From the NCBI GenBank assembly GCA_965657085.1, contig CBFHND010000005.1:1-64000 (forward strand): a stretch of DNA of 64,000 bases, written 5' to 3'. Position numbers and translations under genes: made by a program. The notes under the pieces were generated by a model, which saw nothing but the letters and a program-made list of their open reading frames with translations, did not search any database and was not told where the DNA came from. The stretch's first letter is position 1; every line of letters begins with the position of its first letter. This document shows positions 35,333 through 44,291 of this stretch, in pieces. This DNA comes from CBFHND01 sp965657085 (GTDB lineage Bacteria > Pseudomonadota > Alphaproteobacteria > Rhodobacterales > Rhodobacteraceae).

Positions 35333-36088
35333 ATGACAATGCCTGCACCGCGGCCAAACATGGATCACTGGGCTGCGCGCGTTGATCTCGCCGCCGCGTT
35401 CCGCTGGACCGCTCGTTTGAACATGCATGAAGCGGTGGCAAATCACTTTTCCCTCGCAATCAACGACGACGGCACGCAGTTCTTGATGAACCCCAACCAG
35501 ATGCATTTCGCCCGCGTACGTGCCAGCGACCTGCTTGAAATCGATGCCAACGACCCCTCCAGCACGGAAGGCCCCGACGCGCCGGATCCGACGGCATGGG
35601 GTCTGCATGGGACCTTGCACCGTTTGTGTCCGCATGCGCGCTGCGCGATGCATGTGCATTCGATCCACGCGACCGTTCTGGCGTCGCTTGCCGACAGCCG
35701 TTTGCCCCCCATCGACCAGAACAGCGCCATCTTCTTCAACAGATGTGCGGTGGACGAAAACTACGGTGGGCTGGCATTCGAGGAAGAGGCGCAGAGGTGC
35801 GCGGAACTGTTGTCAGACCCAAAGATCAAAGTGCTGATCATGGGCAACCATGGGGTCATGGTGATTGGCGATACAGTCGCAGAAACCTTTAATAGGCTCT
35901 ATTATTTCGAACGCGCGGCGGAAACCTATATCCGGGCGCTCCAGACAGGACAGCCTTTGCGGGTCCTATCGGACGAGGTCGCAGAAAAGACAGCACAAGA
36001 GATCGAAGCCTATCCGGAACAGGACGAAAGACATCTTGCAGAGCTGAAGGCTATTCTTGACTCCGAGGGATCGGATTATGCGGCCTGA
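35333..36088 (+). CDS. Class II aldolase/adducin family protein
   Basis: A zinc-dependent aldolase-fold protein, 251 aa. The metal ligands are visible as His107-x-His109 in HVHS and His173 in NHGVMV; family members cleave or isomerise sugar phosphates or decarboxylate, but their use here is unknown. ATG at 35333 follows an AGGAGG site; another ATG follows three codons later. It begins a same-strand run to 42072 and its stop overlaps the start of the first hydroxylase by 11 bp. Confidence 0.88.
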   Translation: MTMPAPRPNMDHWAARVDLAAAFRWTARLNMHEAVANHFSLAINDDGTQFLMNPNQMHFARVRASDLLEIDANDPSSTEGPDAPDPTAWGLHGTLHRLCPHARCAMHVHSIHATVLASLADSRLPPIDQNSAIFFNRCAVDENYGGLAFEEEAQRCAELLSDPKIKVLIMGNHGVMVIGDTVAETFNRLYYFERAAETYIRALQTGQPLRVLSDEVAEKTAQEIEAYPEQDERHLAELKAILDSEGSDYAA

Positions 36089-37061
36089 GCAGGACATGAG
36101 CCGCGATTGGAACTATCACCCCGATCTGCCGTTGGAGGACCCTTCAGTCTTTCGCTGGCCGCCTGATCCGCGTTTCCTGATGGTCTGGTTTGCGCGCAAT
36201 TGGCTGATGCTGTCAGAACGGGTGATGATGGTGCTTGTGGCCTTTGCGGCGTGGTGGTTCCTTTACCCGCCGCTTGAGGCGTCTCAGCACTTTGCATTTG
36301 GTTGGATCGCTTGGGTCTGGGCTGTCAACATGGCGCTTATGATCACCTGCGCCGGCGGCCTGCACTGGTATTTCTACACAAGGGAAAAGCAGGGCAAGCG
36401 GCTGAAATTCGATCGGCGTGCGATGGCCAGGAACAACCGCCTCTGGACGTTTTCAAACCAAGTGCATGACAATATGTTCTGGAGCCTGACCAGCGGAGTA
36501 GCGCAGCTGACGGCCTTTCAGGTCGTCACACTTTGGATGATGGCCAATGGCTATGCACCGGTTCTTGAATTTGCGGAAAACCCGATCTGGTTTGTTGCGG
36601 GTTTTGTCCTGCTGCCGATCTGGTCGGCCTTCCATTTCTACTGGGCGCACCGTCTGCTGCACGTCCCGTTCTTCTATACCCGTTTCCACAGTCTGCATCA
36701 CCGCAATGTAAGCCTCGGCCCTTGGTCCGGGCTGTCCATGCACCCGGTTGAGCATCTGATTTACCTGTCGTCTCTGTGCATCCACTGGATCGTGGCGTCG
36801 CATCCGGTCCACCTTGCCTTTCACGTGATATATCAGGGGCCCGGGGCCGCGATGACTCACACCGGATACGAGGACTTGCTGATAAAGGACAAAAGGCGTT
36901 TGGCGCTTGGCACGTTCTATCACACGCTGCATCACCGGTACTACGAGTGTAACTACGGCAATCAGGAGATGCCGTGGGATCGTTGGTTTGGCACCTTTCA
37001 TGACGGGTCCGACGATGGCACTGAGAAAACGCGCGCGCGCAAGAAACGGATGTATTCGTAA
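36078..37061 (+). CDS. Sterol desaturase/fatty acid hydroxylase family protein, copy 1
   Basis: An integral membrane di-iron oxygenase, 327 aa. Five to six hydrophobic helices surround the histidine clusters: His191-x3-His195, His204 with His207-His208, and His282 with His285-His286, the signature of the fatty acid hydroxylase superfamily. ATG at 36078 overlaps the aldolase stop. The stop and the next start share a base (TAATG), so the paralogue is coupled. Substrate unknown; likely hydroxylates a lipid or small carbon skeleton in the membrane. Confidence 0.9.
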   Translation: MRPEQDMSRDWNYHPDLPLEDPSVFRWPPDPRFLMVWFARNWLMLSERVMMVLVAFAAWWFLYPPLEASQHFAFGWIAWVWAVNMALMITCAGGLHWYFYTREKQGKRLKFDRRAMARNNRLWTFSNQVHDNMFWSLTSGVAQLTAFQVVTLWMMANGYAPVLEFAENPIWFVAGFVLLPIWSAFHFYWAHRLLHVPFFYTRFHSLHHRNVSLGPWSGLSMHPVEHLIYLSSLCIHWIVASHPVHLAFHVIYQGPGAAMTHTGYEDLLIKDKRRLALGTFYHTLHHRYYECNYGNQEMPWDRWFGTFHDGSDDGTEKTRARKKRMYS

Positions 37062-38020
37062 TGGCGGAATGGAACCACCAATACCCTGGCCCTATCACTG
37101 TGAATCCGCTATTTTCATGGCCCCCAAAACCTGTGGCCGTGTTGCGCTGGTACTGGGACAGCTGGTTTTGGATCACCACGAATTTGGGCATCGTCGGGTT
37201 GGCGATCTTGGCGTTCCACTTTGCTGCTCCAAGCTTGGAACAGGCTCGAACACTGGGCTTTTGGCCTCTTTTGATCCTGTTCAGAAACTACGTTCTGGTG
37301 ATCTGCCTTGCCAGTGCGCTGCACCATTTCTTTCATCGGGCGCGTGGTCAGGGCGACGCGTTGAAATATGATCCGCGACCGTTTCCCCGCAAGGGCCGGA
37401 TGTTCACGGGCGGTGATCAGGTGGTCGACAACATGATCTGGACGCTTGGATCGGCGGTGCCGATCTGGACGGGTTACGAGGTGTTGATCTGGTGGTCGAT
37501 GGCCAACGGATATGCCCCCACGATGACATGGACAGACAACCCGATCTGGTTTCTGGCTGTCTTCTTTCTGATCCCGATCTGGGAAAGCTTCTATTTCTAC
37601 TGGATACACCGCTTGCTGCATTCGAACTGGCTGTACCCGGTTCACGCTCTGCACCATCGCAACACCGATGTTGGCCCGTGGTCGGGCTTGTCCATGCATC
37701 CGGTTGAACATCTTTTGTACTTCGGCACCGGGCTCATTCACTTTGTGGTGCCGACCCATCCGGTACATATGATCACGCATCTGATGTTCTATGCCTTGTA
37801 TGCGATTACCACGCACACCGGGTTCGAAGGTCTTTTGGTAAAGGGGCGCAAGCGTCTGCATCTGGGCAACTTTCATCACCAGATTCATCACAGATATTTC
37901 GAAGTGAATTACGGTACGCTGGAAGTGCCCTGGGACAAGGTGTTCGGGTCCTTCCATGATGGGACAGACGCAGGAAAAGCAATGATGCGCGAGCGTTTGA
38001 AAACGCGCAAACGGGGGTAA
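37061..38020 (+). CDS. Sterol desaturase/fatty acid hydroxylase family protein, copy 2
   Basis: Tandem paralogue of the preceding gene, 319 aa, with the same helix plan and His clusters (HRLLH, HALHH and HQIHH). Long shared blocks such as SGLSMHPVEHL and the HTGFEGLL/HTGYEDLL region show a duplication, but side chains differ throughout, so the two have diverged and may form a hetero-pair or act on successive substrates. The gene begins one base inside the previous stop and precedes the acyl-CoA dehydrogenase by 31 bp. Confidence 0.9.
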   Translation: MAEWNHQYPGPITVNPLFSWPPKPVAVLRWYWDSWFWITTNLGIVGLAILAFHFAAPSLEQARTLGFWPLLILFRNYVLVICLASALHHFFHRARGQGDALKYDPRPFPRKGRMFTGGDQVVDNMIWTLGSAVPIWTGYEVLIWWSMANGYAPTMTWTDNPIWFLAVFFLIPIWESFYFYWIHRLLHSNWLYPVHALHHRNTDVGPWSGLSMHPVEHLLYFGTGLIHFVVPTHPVHMITHLMFYALYAITTHTGFEGLLVKGRKRLHLGNFHHQIHHRYFEVNYGTLEVPWDKVFGSFHDGTDAGKAMMRERLKTRKRG

Positions 38021-38051
38021 CGCAGGGACATTCCTGCGGGTGGAGAAAACG

Positions 38052-39212
38052 ATGATATACGGGCTGAGTGACGAACAGATGATGATTGCGGACACCGTCC
38101 GCAGTTTTGTCGAAAAGGAGATCTATCCACACGAAGATTTGGTCGAACGCACGGGCGAGGTGCCCGAAGAGATTGCGCAAGAGATCAAGCAAAAGACCAT
38201 CGACCTTGGGTTTTATGCCTGCAACTTCCCGGAAAGCGTTGGGTGTGCGGGCCTGAACCATGTCGAATTCGCCCTGGTGGAGCGCGAACTGGGGCGCGGG
38301 TCGATGGCGCTCAATCACTTTTTCGGGCGGCCGCAGAATATTCTGATGGCCTGCGAAGGTGAGCAGGTTGACCGGTACCTTATGCCCGCAGTGCGCGGCG
38401 AACGGATGGATGCGCTGGCCATGACAGAACCCGGTGCGGGGTCAGACGTTCGCGGGATGAAATGTGCGGCGGTTCGGGATGATGGCGATTGGGTCGTCAA
38501 TGGCACCAAACATTTCATTTCCGGGGCCGAGCACGCGGATTTCATCATCGTTTTCATCGCAACCGGAGAGGATCAGACACCAAAAGGTCCGAAGAAACGG
38601 ATCACAGCGTTTCTGGTGGATCGCGGCACACCCGGGTTCACGATCCGGGACGGGTACAAATCCGTATCTCATCGCGGTTACAAGAACATGATCCTCGAAT
38701 TCGATGATTGCCGCCTGCCTGACGCACAGGTTCTGGGTGACGTGGATGGCGGGTTCGAGGTGATGAACACATGGCTTTATGCGACCCGGATCACCGTGGC
38801 CGCGATGAGCGTGGGGCGCGCCCGGCGCGTGTTCGATTATGCGCTGACCTATGCGGCTGAACGTGAACAGTTCGGGCAGAAGATCGGCAAGTTTCAGGGC
38901 GTTTCATTTCAACTGGCGGACATGGTCACGGAAATCGATGCCGCGGATTTGCTGACGCTGGCTGCTGCGGATCGATTGGATCAGGCCGTGCCCGCCAACC
39001 GTGAAATTGCTTCGGCCAAGCTTTATGCGTCTGAAATGCTGGCCCGAGTGACGGACGCTGCCATCCAAGTGCATGGCGGTATGGGATTGATGGATGACTA
39101 TCCGCTTGAACGCTTCTGGCGCGATGCGCGTGTTGAACGGATCTGGGATGGGACGTCGGAAATTCAGCGTCACATAATCAGCCGCGAGATGCTTCGGGCC
39201 TTGGGTGCATGA
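38052..39212 (+). CDS. Acyl-CoA dehydrogenase family protein
   Basis: A FAD flavoprotein that forms an alpha,beta-double bond in an acyl-CoA, 386 aa. The flavin signature TEPGAGSDV is at 125-133, and the C-terminal helices carry FWRDARVERIWDGTSEIQR. At the position of the catalytic glutamate (YEGT in the classic enzymes) this protein has Asp366, so its base may be the Asp or a residue elsewhere, as in isovaleryl-type enzymes. ATG at 38052 follows GGTGGAGAA. Between the hydroxylases and the acyl-CoA synthetase on the same strand. Confidence 0.9.
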   Translation: MIYGLSDEQMMIADTVRSFVEKEIYPHEDLVERTGEVPEEIAQEIKQKTIDLGFYACNFPESVGCAGLNHVEFALVERELGRGSMALNHFFGRPQNILMACEGEQVDRYLMPAVRGERMDALAMTEPGAGSDVRGMKCAAVRDDGDWVVNGTKHFISGAEHADFIIVFIATGEDQTPKGPKKRITAFLVDRGTPGFTIRDGYKSVSHRGYKNMILEFDDCRLPDAQVLGDVDGGFEVMNTWLYATRITVAAMSVGRARRVFDYALTYAAEREQFGQKIGKFQGVSFQLADMVTEIDAADLLTLAAADRLDQAVPANREIASAKLYASEMLARVTDAAIQVHGGMGLMDDYPLERFWRDARVERIWDGTSEIQRHIISREMLRALGA

Positions 39213-39261
39213 ACATGCCTCGCATGGGCTATGCCGGGTTGGTTTTCGGGGTCAAAAGCAG

Positions 39262-41292
39262 ATGAGTATTGCGAGCACAGAGCGTGATCTGGGCCGATTG
39301 TTTCGTCCGAAATCGATTGCCGTGATCGGAGGAGGGGCATGGTGCGCGCAGATTGTGTTGCAATCTCAACGTATGGGATATGCGGGCGATTTGCATGTGG
39401 TTCATCCCAAGGGGACTGTCGTGCACGGGGTGAAATCAGTCCCTAAATTGGCGGATTTGCCCACGCCGCCGGATGCGGCCTTTGTCGGGGTCAACCGGCA
39501 TTTGACTGTCGATATCGTATCTGAACTTGCCGCTACCGGGGCCGGTGGGGCCGTGTGTTTCGCCTCTGGGTTTTCCGAGGCGTCAGCCGAAGATGCAACC
39601 GGAAAAGACCTGCAATCACAACTGATCGCGGCAGCGGGGGACATGCCAATTCTCGGGCCCAACTGTTACGGGTTCATCAATGCGTTGGAAGGCGCATTGC
39701 TGTGGCCGGATCAGCATGGGTGCCAGACGGTGGATCGTGGTGTTGCGATCCTTACGCAAAGTTCCAACATTGCGATCAACCTGACGATGCAGCAGCGTGG
39801 ACTGCCCATTGCCTACACGGTGGCCTGCGGGAACATGGCGCAGACCAGTCAGGCCGAAATTGCAATTGGCCTGCTGGACGATCCGCGTGTGACGGTGATC
39901 GGCCTGCATGTTGAAGGGTTTGGCGACACGGCGCTTTGGCACAAGCTGGCGGTCAAGGCACAAGCCAAGGGTGTGCCGCTGGTCGCCCTGAAGGTCGGGG
40001 CGTCGGACCATGCGCAACAGGCGACCATTTCGCATACTGCGTCTTTGGCTGGCAGCGATGCAGGTGCAAGTGCGCTTTTGCGCCGACTTGGCATAGGACG
40101 GGCGCATGATTTGCCGACGTTCCTGGAAGTGTTGAAGCTCTTGCATGTCTCTGGTCCGCTGGATGCGCCGACGCTTTCCTCGATCAGCTGTTCTGGTGGC
40201 GAGGCAAGCCTCGCCGCAGATACAGCTTATGGTCGGAATTTGTCTTTTCCGCCCTTATCAGAGACACAACGCATCGATTTGGCGGATGCCCTTGGCCCGA
40301 TGGTCGCGTTGAGCAATCCGCTGGACTATCACACCTACATCTGGCGCGACACCGAGGCGATGACCCGCGCGTGGACACCGATGGCAGCGCCACATGTTGG
40401 GCTGACTTTGCTGATCGTTGACTATCCCCACACGGATGCCAGCGATTGGGTCTGTGCAACCCAAGCCGCGCTCAATGTGAGGGCAAACACCGGGCGTCCG
40501 GTTGCGGTGGTGTCCACCTTGCCGGAACTGATGCCCGCTGAAGTAGGCGATATGCTGAGTGCAGGCGGTGTGGTTCCGATGCATGGGCTGACCGAGGCGA
40601 TTGCCGCTGCTGAAATCGCGGCGCATATGCAAGCCTGCAGCGACGTTCCGCCGCTGTTGCCGGGTGCAGATCGTGAAGGCGTTCTTCTGGATGAGAGTAG
40701 CGCCAAGGCAGCATTGTCCCGCAAGGGCCTGTCCGTGCCGAAGGGCATGACCGTCGCATCTGGCGCACAGGCACGCACCGATGATCTGTCGGGACCTTTG
40801 GTGGTCAAGGGCTTGGGGCTGGCGCACAAAAGCGAATCGGGGGCCGTACGCCTGAACGTGGCGCCATCGCAGGTCGAAACACTATTGGCCGGGATGCCGG
40901 GCGATGGGGCCTTGGTCGAGGAAATGGTACAAGATGCCGTTGCAGAGCTTTTGATCGGCGTCACACGCGACCCCGCGCATGGTTTCGTGTTGACCGTGGG
41001 CGCCGGCGGCGTTCTGACCGAGATCATGCAAGATACGCAGTCACTTCTTGTGCCGTCCGACAGGGTCGACGTCATGGCGGCCATACTGCGGCTAAGGTGC
41101 GCACCGATGCTGACGGGTTTTCGCGGCAAGCCCGCGGCGAATATGGATGCGATCATCGATGCGGTCATGGCGTTGCAGGCATACGTGCTGGACCATGTGG
41201 ATGATTTGAATGAAATTGAAATCAATCCGCTGATGTGTACCCCGAACAAGGCTGTGGCTGTCGATGCCCTGATCCGACAAAGGATGACTTAA
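39262..41292 (+). CDS. Acetate--CoA ligase family protein (ADP-forming acyl-CoA synthetase type)
   Basis: 676 aa, the fused alpha-beta form of the NDP-forming acyl-CoA synthetases: an N-terminal CoA-binding Rossmann domain (from about residue 12, IAVIGGG), a central flavodoxin-like domain with the phospho-accepting His in SHTASLAGSD, and a C-terminal ATP-grasp domain from about residue 475. It should load a carboxylic acid onto CoA for the dehydrogenase and hydratase next to it. ATG at 39262 is preferred; the open frame starts 57 bp earlier inside the previous gene. Substrate unknown. Confidence 0.9.
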   Translation: MSIASTERDLGRLFRPKSIAVIGGGAWCAQIVLQSQRMGYAGDLHVVHPKGTVVHGVKSVPKLADLPTPPDAAFVGVNRHLTVDIVSELAATGAGGAVCFASGFSEASAEDATGKDLQSQLIAAAGDMPILGPNCYGFINALEGALLWPDQHGCQTVDRGVAILTQSSNIAINLTMQQRGLPIAYTVACGNMAQTSQAEIAIGLLDDPRVTVIGLHVEGFGDTALWHKLAVKAQAKGVPLVALKVGASDHAQQATISHTASLAGSDAGASALLRRLGIGRAHDLPTFLEVLKLLHVSGPLDAPTLSSISCSGGEASLAADTAYGRNLSFPPLSETQRIDLADALGPMVALSNPLDYHTYIWRDTEAMTRAWTPMAAPHVGLTLLIVDYPHTDASDWVCATQAALNVRANTGRPVAVVSTLPELMPAEVGDMLSAGGVVPMHGLTEAIAAAEIAAHMQACSDVPPLLPGADREGVLLDESSAKAALSRKGLSVPKGMTVASGAQARTDDLSGPLVVKGLGLAHKSESGAVRLNVAPSQVETLLAGMPGDGALVEEMVQDAVAELLIGVTRDPAHGFVLTVGAGGVLTEIMQDTQSLLVPSDRVDVMAAILRLRCAPMLTGFRGKPAANMDAIIDAVMALQAYVLDHVDDLNEIEINPLMCTPNKAVAVDALIRQRMT

Positions 41293-42072
41293 ATGAACCC
41301 GATCAAGACCAAACGCGATGGTGCCATTCTCGAAGTGACTTTGGACCGGCCGAAGGCAAATGCCATCGATCTGGAGACAAGCCGTCAGATGGGGGACGTC
41401 TTTGCACAGTTCCGGGACGATCCGGAATTGCGTGTGGCAATCATTACTGGCGGGGGCGACAAGTTCTTTTGTCCCGGTTGGGATCTGAAGGCCGCTGCGG
41501 ATGGCGATGCGGTAGACGGCGACTATGGTGTCGGCGGCTTTGGTGGGTTGCAGGAATTGCGTGATCTCAACAAGCCGGTGATTGCGGCCGTGAATGGCAT
41601 TTGCTGCGGTGGGGGGCTGGAACTGGCCTTGAGCGCCGATATGATACTTTCCGCTGAGCACGCGCAGTTTGCGTTGCCGGAAATCCGCTCGGGTACGGTT
41701 GCGGACGCTGCAAGCGTTAAGCTGCCCAAGCGTATCCCTTACCATATCGCAATGGAGCTTTTGTTGACCGGACGGTGGTTTGATGCGACCGAGGCGAACC
41801 GTTGGGGCATCGTGAACGAAATCGTGGCGCAGGACGCGCTCATGGACCGGGCATGGGATCTTGCGCGGCTTCTGGCTTCGGGGCCGCCGCTGGTCTATGC
41901 CGCGATCAAAGAGATCGTGCGCGACGCCGAAGACAGCAAGTTCCAGGATGCCATGAACCGTATCACGCAACGCCAGTTGCGTTCGGTTGATACGCTGTAT
42001 GCCTCCGAAGATCAGTTGGAAGGCGCGCGCGCTTTCGCGGAAAAGCGCGATCCGGTCTGGAAAGGGCGCTAG
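41293..42072 (+). CDS. Enoyl-CoA hydratase/isomerase, CaiD-like
   Basis: A crotonase-fold enzyme, 259 aa, that closely tracks E. coli CaiD (carnitinyl-CoA dehydratase) in recognised blocks: ILEVTLDRPKANAID, GWDLKAAADG, NKPVIAAVNG and the ending EKRDPVWKGR. The oxyanion segment CCGGGLELALSAD is intact. This supports water addition or removal at a betaine-like or short enoyl-CoA, but no CaiB, CaiC or carnitine transporter lies nearby, so carnitine itself is only one possibility. Starts directly after the acyl-CoA synthetase stop; last gene of the run. Confidence 0.88.
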   Translation: MNPIKTKRDGAILEVTLDRPKANAIDLETSRQMGDVFAQFRDDPELRVAIITGGGDKFFCPGWDLKAAADGDAVDGDYGVGGFGGLQELRDLNKPVIAAVNGICCGGGLELALSADMILSAEHAQFALPEIRSGTVADAASVKLPKRIPYHIAMELLLTGRWFDATEANRWGIVNEIVAQDALMDRAWDLARLLASGPPLVYAAIKEIVRDAEDSKFQDAMNRITQRQLRSVDTLYASEDQLEGARAFAEKRDPVWKGR

Positions 42073-42704
42073 CGCTTTTGCCAGCGGGCGAGCATAGCGG
42101 TATCGCTGGCATGCGCCCCTTCCGAGGCTTGATAAATCGGGACAGGTGTGAGTGTCAGCTGTGTAATATGTGGCTCTAAACCCGCGAATTTCTCCGCAAA
42201 TCCTTGTGATTTGTAGTGTTCGGAGTTGATGGAAATGGCGATCCATCCGCCCGGCTGGGTCACACGCATGATCGTATCCAGACCGGCGGGGCCAACGTGG
42301 CCGTTTGTGAATGTGCCACTGCTGACACAGCCTGCGTATTGCCCATCAGAGGCTGGTAAGCCAGCCAGAACATCGCCTTCAAAAAGCCTGCGATAGATGC
42401 CCTTGCCCTCGGCAACAATCAGCATCTCGGGTGAGATGTCAGTTCCATCCACGGGGCCCATACCCAAAGCGGCAAGGGCCTGCCCGCACAGCCCCGTGCC
42501 AGCGCCAATGTCGAGAACAGGACCAATCCCGACCTCGGCATAGTGGCGGGCCACGTGATTGTGCAGTTGATACCCATGCGACATGGCAAAATCTGTATCG
42601 TAGCTGTCGGCCCAAGCAGCATAGAGCTTGCGCGAGTCGTCGGGCGTGCGCAGCGCGTAGGCAGCATCGAGGTTCGGTTCTTTGGTCATTGTCAGATTAG
42701 GCAT
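42069..42704 (-). CDS. Class I SAM-dependent methyltransferase
   Basis: 211 aa. The AdoMet-binding loop is LDIGAGTGLCG near residue 66, followed by acidic and SSGTFTNGHVG positions typical of the fold. The start at 42704 or an in-frame ATG at 42689 are both possible; the open frame extends further. The acceptor is unknown. It converges on the CaiD-like gene with a 4-bp tail overlap and is divergent from the epimerase gene by about 60 bp. Confidence 0.85.
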   Translation of the reverse strand: MPNLTMTKEPNLDAAYALRTPDDSRKLYAAWADSYDTDFAMSHGYQLHNHVARHYAEVGIGPVLDIGAGTGLCGQALAALGMGPVDGTDISPEMLIVAEGKGIYRRLFEGDVLAGLPASDGQYAGCVSSGTFTNGHVGPAGLDTIMRVTQPGGWIAISINSEHYKSQGFAEKFAGLEPHITQLTLTPVPIYQASEGAHASDTAMLARWQKR

Positions 42705-42764
42705 GCACCCGCCAACGCACGCAAGAGTCTTGCAAGACGCATCTGTCACGCGCACCTATGAGGC

Positions 42765-43619
42765 ATGACACATCATTTGCTCTCTTTCGGTCACGGCTAT
42801 TCCGCTCAAGCGCTGTCGCGGCTTTTGCTGCCAGACGCATGGACAATAACTGGCACCACCCGCAGCGCCGACAAGGCGCGTGCCATCGCTGACGCCGGGG
42901 TGCGCCCGCTGATCTGGCCGGGAAAGGGCGATGTTTTGGCGGCGCTTGATCAAGCAAGCCATGTTCTAATCTCTGCCGGGCCAACCGAGGAAGGCGATCC
43001 GGTGCTGCACGCCTTGCGTCAAGAGATTGCAAGCCGCGCCGACCGGTTTCAGTGGGTTGGATACCTTTCGACGACCGGGGTCTACGGTGATCATGGCGGC
43101 GGCTGGGTGGACGAAAACACAGCCATCGCCCCATCAACAAAGCGGGGTCAGCTGCGGGCAGAGGCCGAAGCCGCATGGCGTGCCATTCCCGGGCTTCCCC
43201 TGCATATCTTTCGGCTGGCCGGGATCTACGGCCCTGGGCGCGGTCCGTTTGCCAAGGTGCGCAACGGGACGGCACGGCGCATTATCAAGCCGGGGCAGGT
43301 TTTTTCGCGTACACATGTAGAAGACATCGCTCAGGTGCTCAAAGCCTCGATCGCACAGCCTAATCCCGGCGCGGCCTACAATGTCTGTGACGACGATCCG
43401 GCACCACCTCAGGACGTCATCGAACATGCGGCCACGCTTCTTGGTTTGCCCGTGCCACCGTCCAGCCCATTCGAGAGTGCGGATCTCAGCCCGATGGCGC
43501 GCAGTTTTTATGCCGAAAGCAAGCGCGTTCGGAATGACCGGATCAAGACGGAACTGGGGGTAAAGCTGAGGTACCCGACATATCGTGAAGGGTTGGCCGT
43601 CTTGTTGCACTCGGACTGA
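42765..43619 (+). CDS. NAD-dependent epimerase/dehydratase family protein (YeeZ-like)
   Basis: An SDR-type Rossmann protein, 284 aa. The N-terminal loop FGHGYSAQALS is an atypical GxGxxA glycine motif as in YeeZ/YwnB-like proteins, and GYLSTTGVYGD with RLAGIYGPGR marks the middle of the fold. The catalytic Tyr-x3-Lys is not obvious at its usual place. Function unknown. It ends 4 bp before the truncated exoD start, suggesting an old two-gene operon. Confidence 0.82.
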   Translation: MTHHLLSFGHGYSAQALSRLLLPDAWTITGTTRSADKARAIADAGVRPLIWPGKGDVLAALDQASHVLISAGPTEEGDPVLHALRQEIASRADRFQWVGYLSTTGVYGDHGGGWVDENTAIAPSTKRGQLRAEAEAAWRAIPGLPLHIFRLAGIYGPGRGPFAKVRNGTARRIIKPGQVFSRTHVEDIAQVLKASIAQPNPGAAYNVCDDDPAPPQDVIEHAATLLGLPVPPSSPFESADLSPMARSFYAESKRVRNDRIKTELGVKLRYPTYREGLAVLLHSD

Positions 43620-44136
43620 TCCAATGCCCCATCTTGATGACAAGACCCTGACCCATCTGCTTGATGCGTTGGATCAGGCGGCCAAGGGCCAGAAGACATC
43701 GGTTCAGGACGTTCTGCACAAAGTCAGCGATCGTTCTTTTGATGGTCGCGGGGCAAGCTGTTTTGGGGCGCGGACACCTCCGGTTGCCGAAATTCCTGCT
43801 GGTGCGGACGGTGAAATCAGAACGTCTGAACAATACAGTTGCTAGTGTGGGCTCCAACGTCCCGACCTTGGTCAAATCGATACGGTAAACGCCGGTGAAA
43901 CAGTTCTTACAGGTGCGTGCACCCGTCTCGACAAGGATGCCTTCTTTGAGGAACTCACGCACGGTTCGCTTGACGGTCGTCTCGCCAAGCTCCGTATGAC
44001 GCTGGATCGTCCCTTTCGAACACCAAATGCCCGACCCATCATCCGACGCCTTGTCCGCCAGAAACATTATGATCTGCTTGCGCGTCGCACTCCCGAACTT
44101 CCGCTCAGCGCAAGCGTTTGCCACCCGCCAGCTCAT
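43543..44136 (-). pseudogene. Prophage-type helix-turn-helix protein fragment, fused to exoD antisense
   Basis: Read from ATG 44136, the first ~100 residues form a helix-turn-helix protein of the kind found as replication or regulatory proteins on Rhodobacteraceae phages: the winged-helix block SKGTIQRHTELGETTVKRTVREF (residues about 40-62, interrupted here by nothing) and a CKNCFTGVYRIDL segment. Around residue 131 (about 43746) the frame runs into the antisense of the exoD fragment and ends at 43543, so the tail is not natural. The rest of the element is missing, which suggests a deletion. Upstream, direct repeats at 44170-44188 could be regulator sites. Confidence 0.6.
43624..43845 (+). 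pseudogene. exoD 5' fragment (exopolysaccharide synthesis ExoD family), truncated
   Basis: The first 39 codons (43624-43740) read as the N-terminus of an ExoD-family membrane protein (LLDALDQAAKGQKTSVQDVLHKVSDRSF), where the family normally continues with GPLLL and several membrane helices. After codon 39 the sequence departs abruptly into unrelated DNA and stops at 43845, so all membrane segments are lost. The ATG lies 4 bp after the epimerase stop. The identification rests on a short match and is moderately confident; the break point near 43740 agrees with an antisense gene from the other side ending there. Confidence 0.6.
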
Positions 44137-44291
44137 GAGAACGCCCCAAAAGCCGCACGGACGTGCGAATTTTGTACAGGTTTTGTACGAAATTTCGGTC
44201 GTTTTCGGAGAATTCGGCGGAAAACGAAACGGGCGTTTCTGCACGCTTCTGCACAACAGGCTGAAAATAAGCCATATTTTTCAGGTGTTTT
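43741..44291. mobile_element. Remnant of an integrated element between truncated exoD and tRNA-Arg
   Basis: About 550 bp of phage-like DNA separate the broken exoD from the 3' end of tRNA-Arg(CCT). It contains the helix-turn-helix gene fragment, its upstream repeats and no integrase. The tRNA end is a normal element boundary; the exoD end is not, so an internal deletion removing most of the element plus the rest of exoD is the simplest reading. Confidence 0.55.
44170..44188. repeat. Two TTTTGTAC repeats 11 bp apart
   Basis: TTTTGTAC at 44170-44177 and again at 44181-44188, one helical turn apart, 34 bp upstream of the helix-turn-helix fragment start. Candidate operator or arm-site; very short, so weak. 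Confidence 0.4.

Noticed and set aside
41092..42246. 384-codon minus-strand frame across the CaiD-like gene
   Set aside because: Antisense shadow; overlaps three real genes and no domain is recognised.
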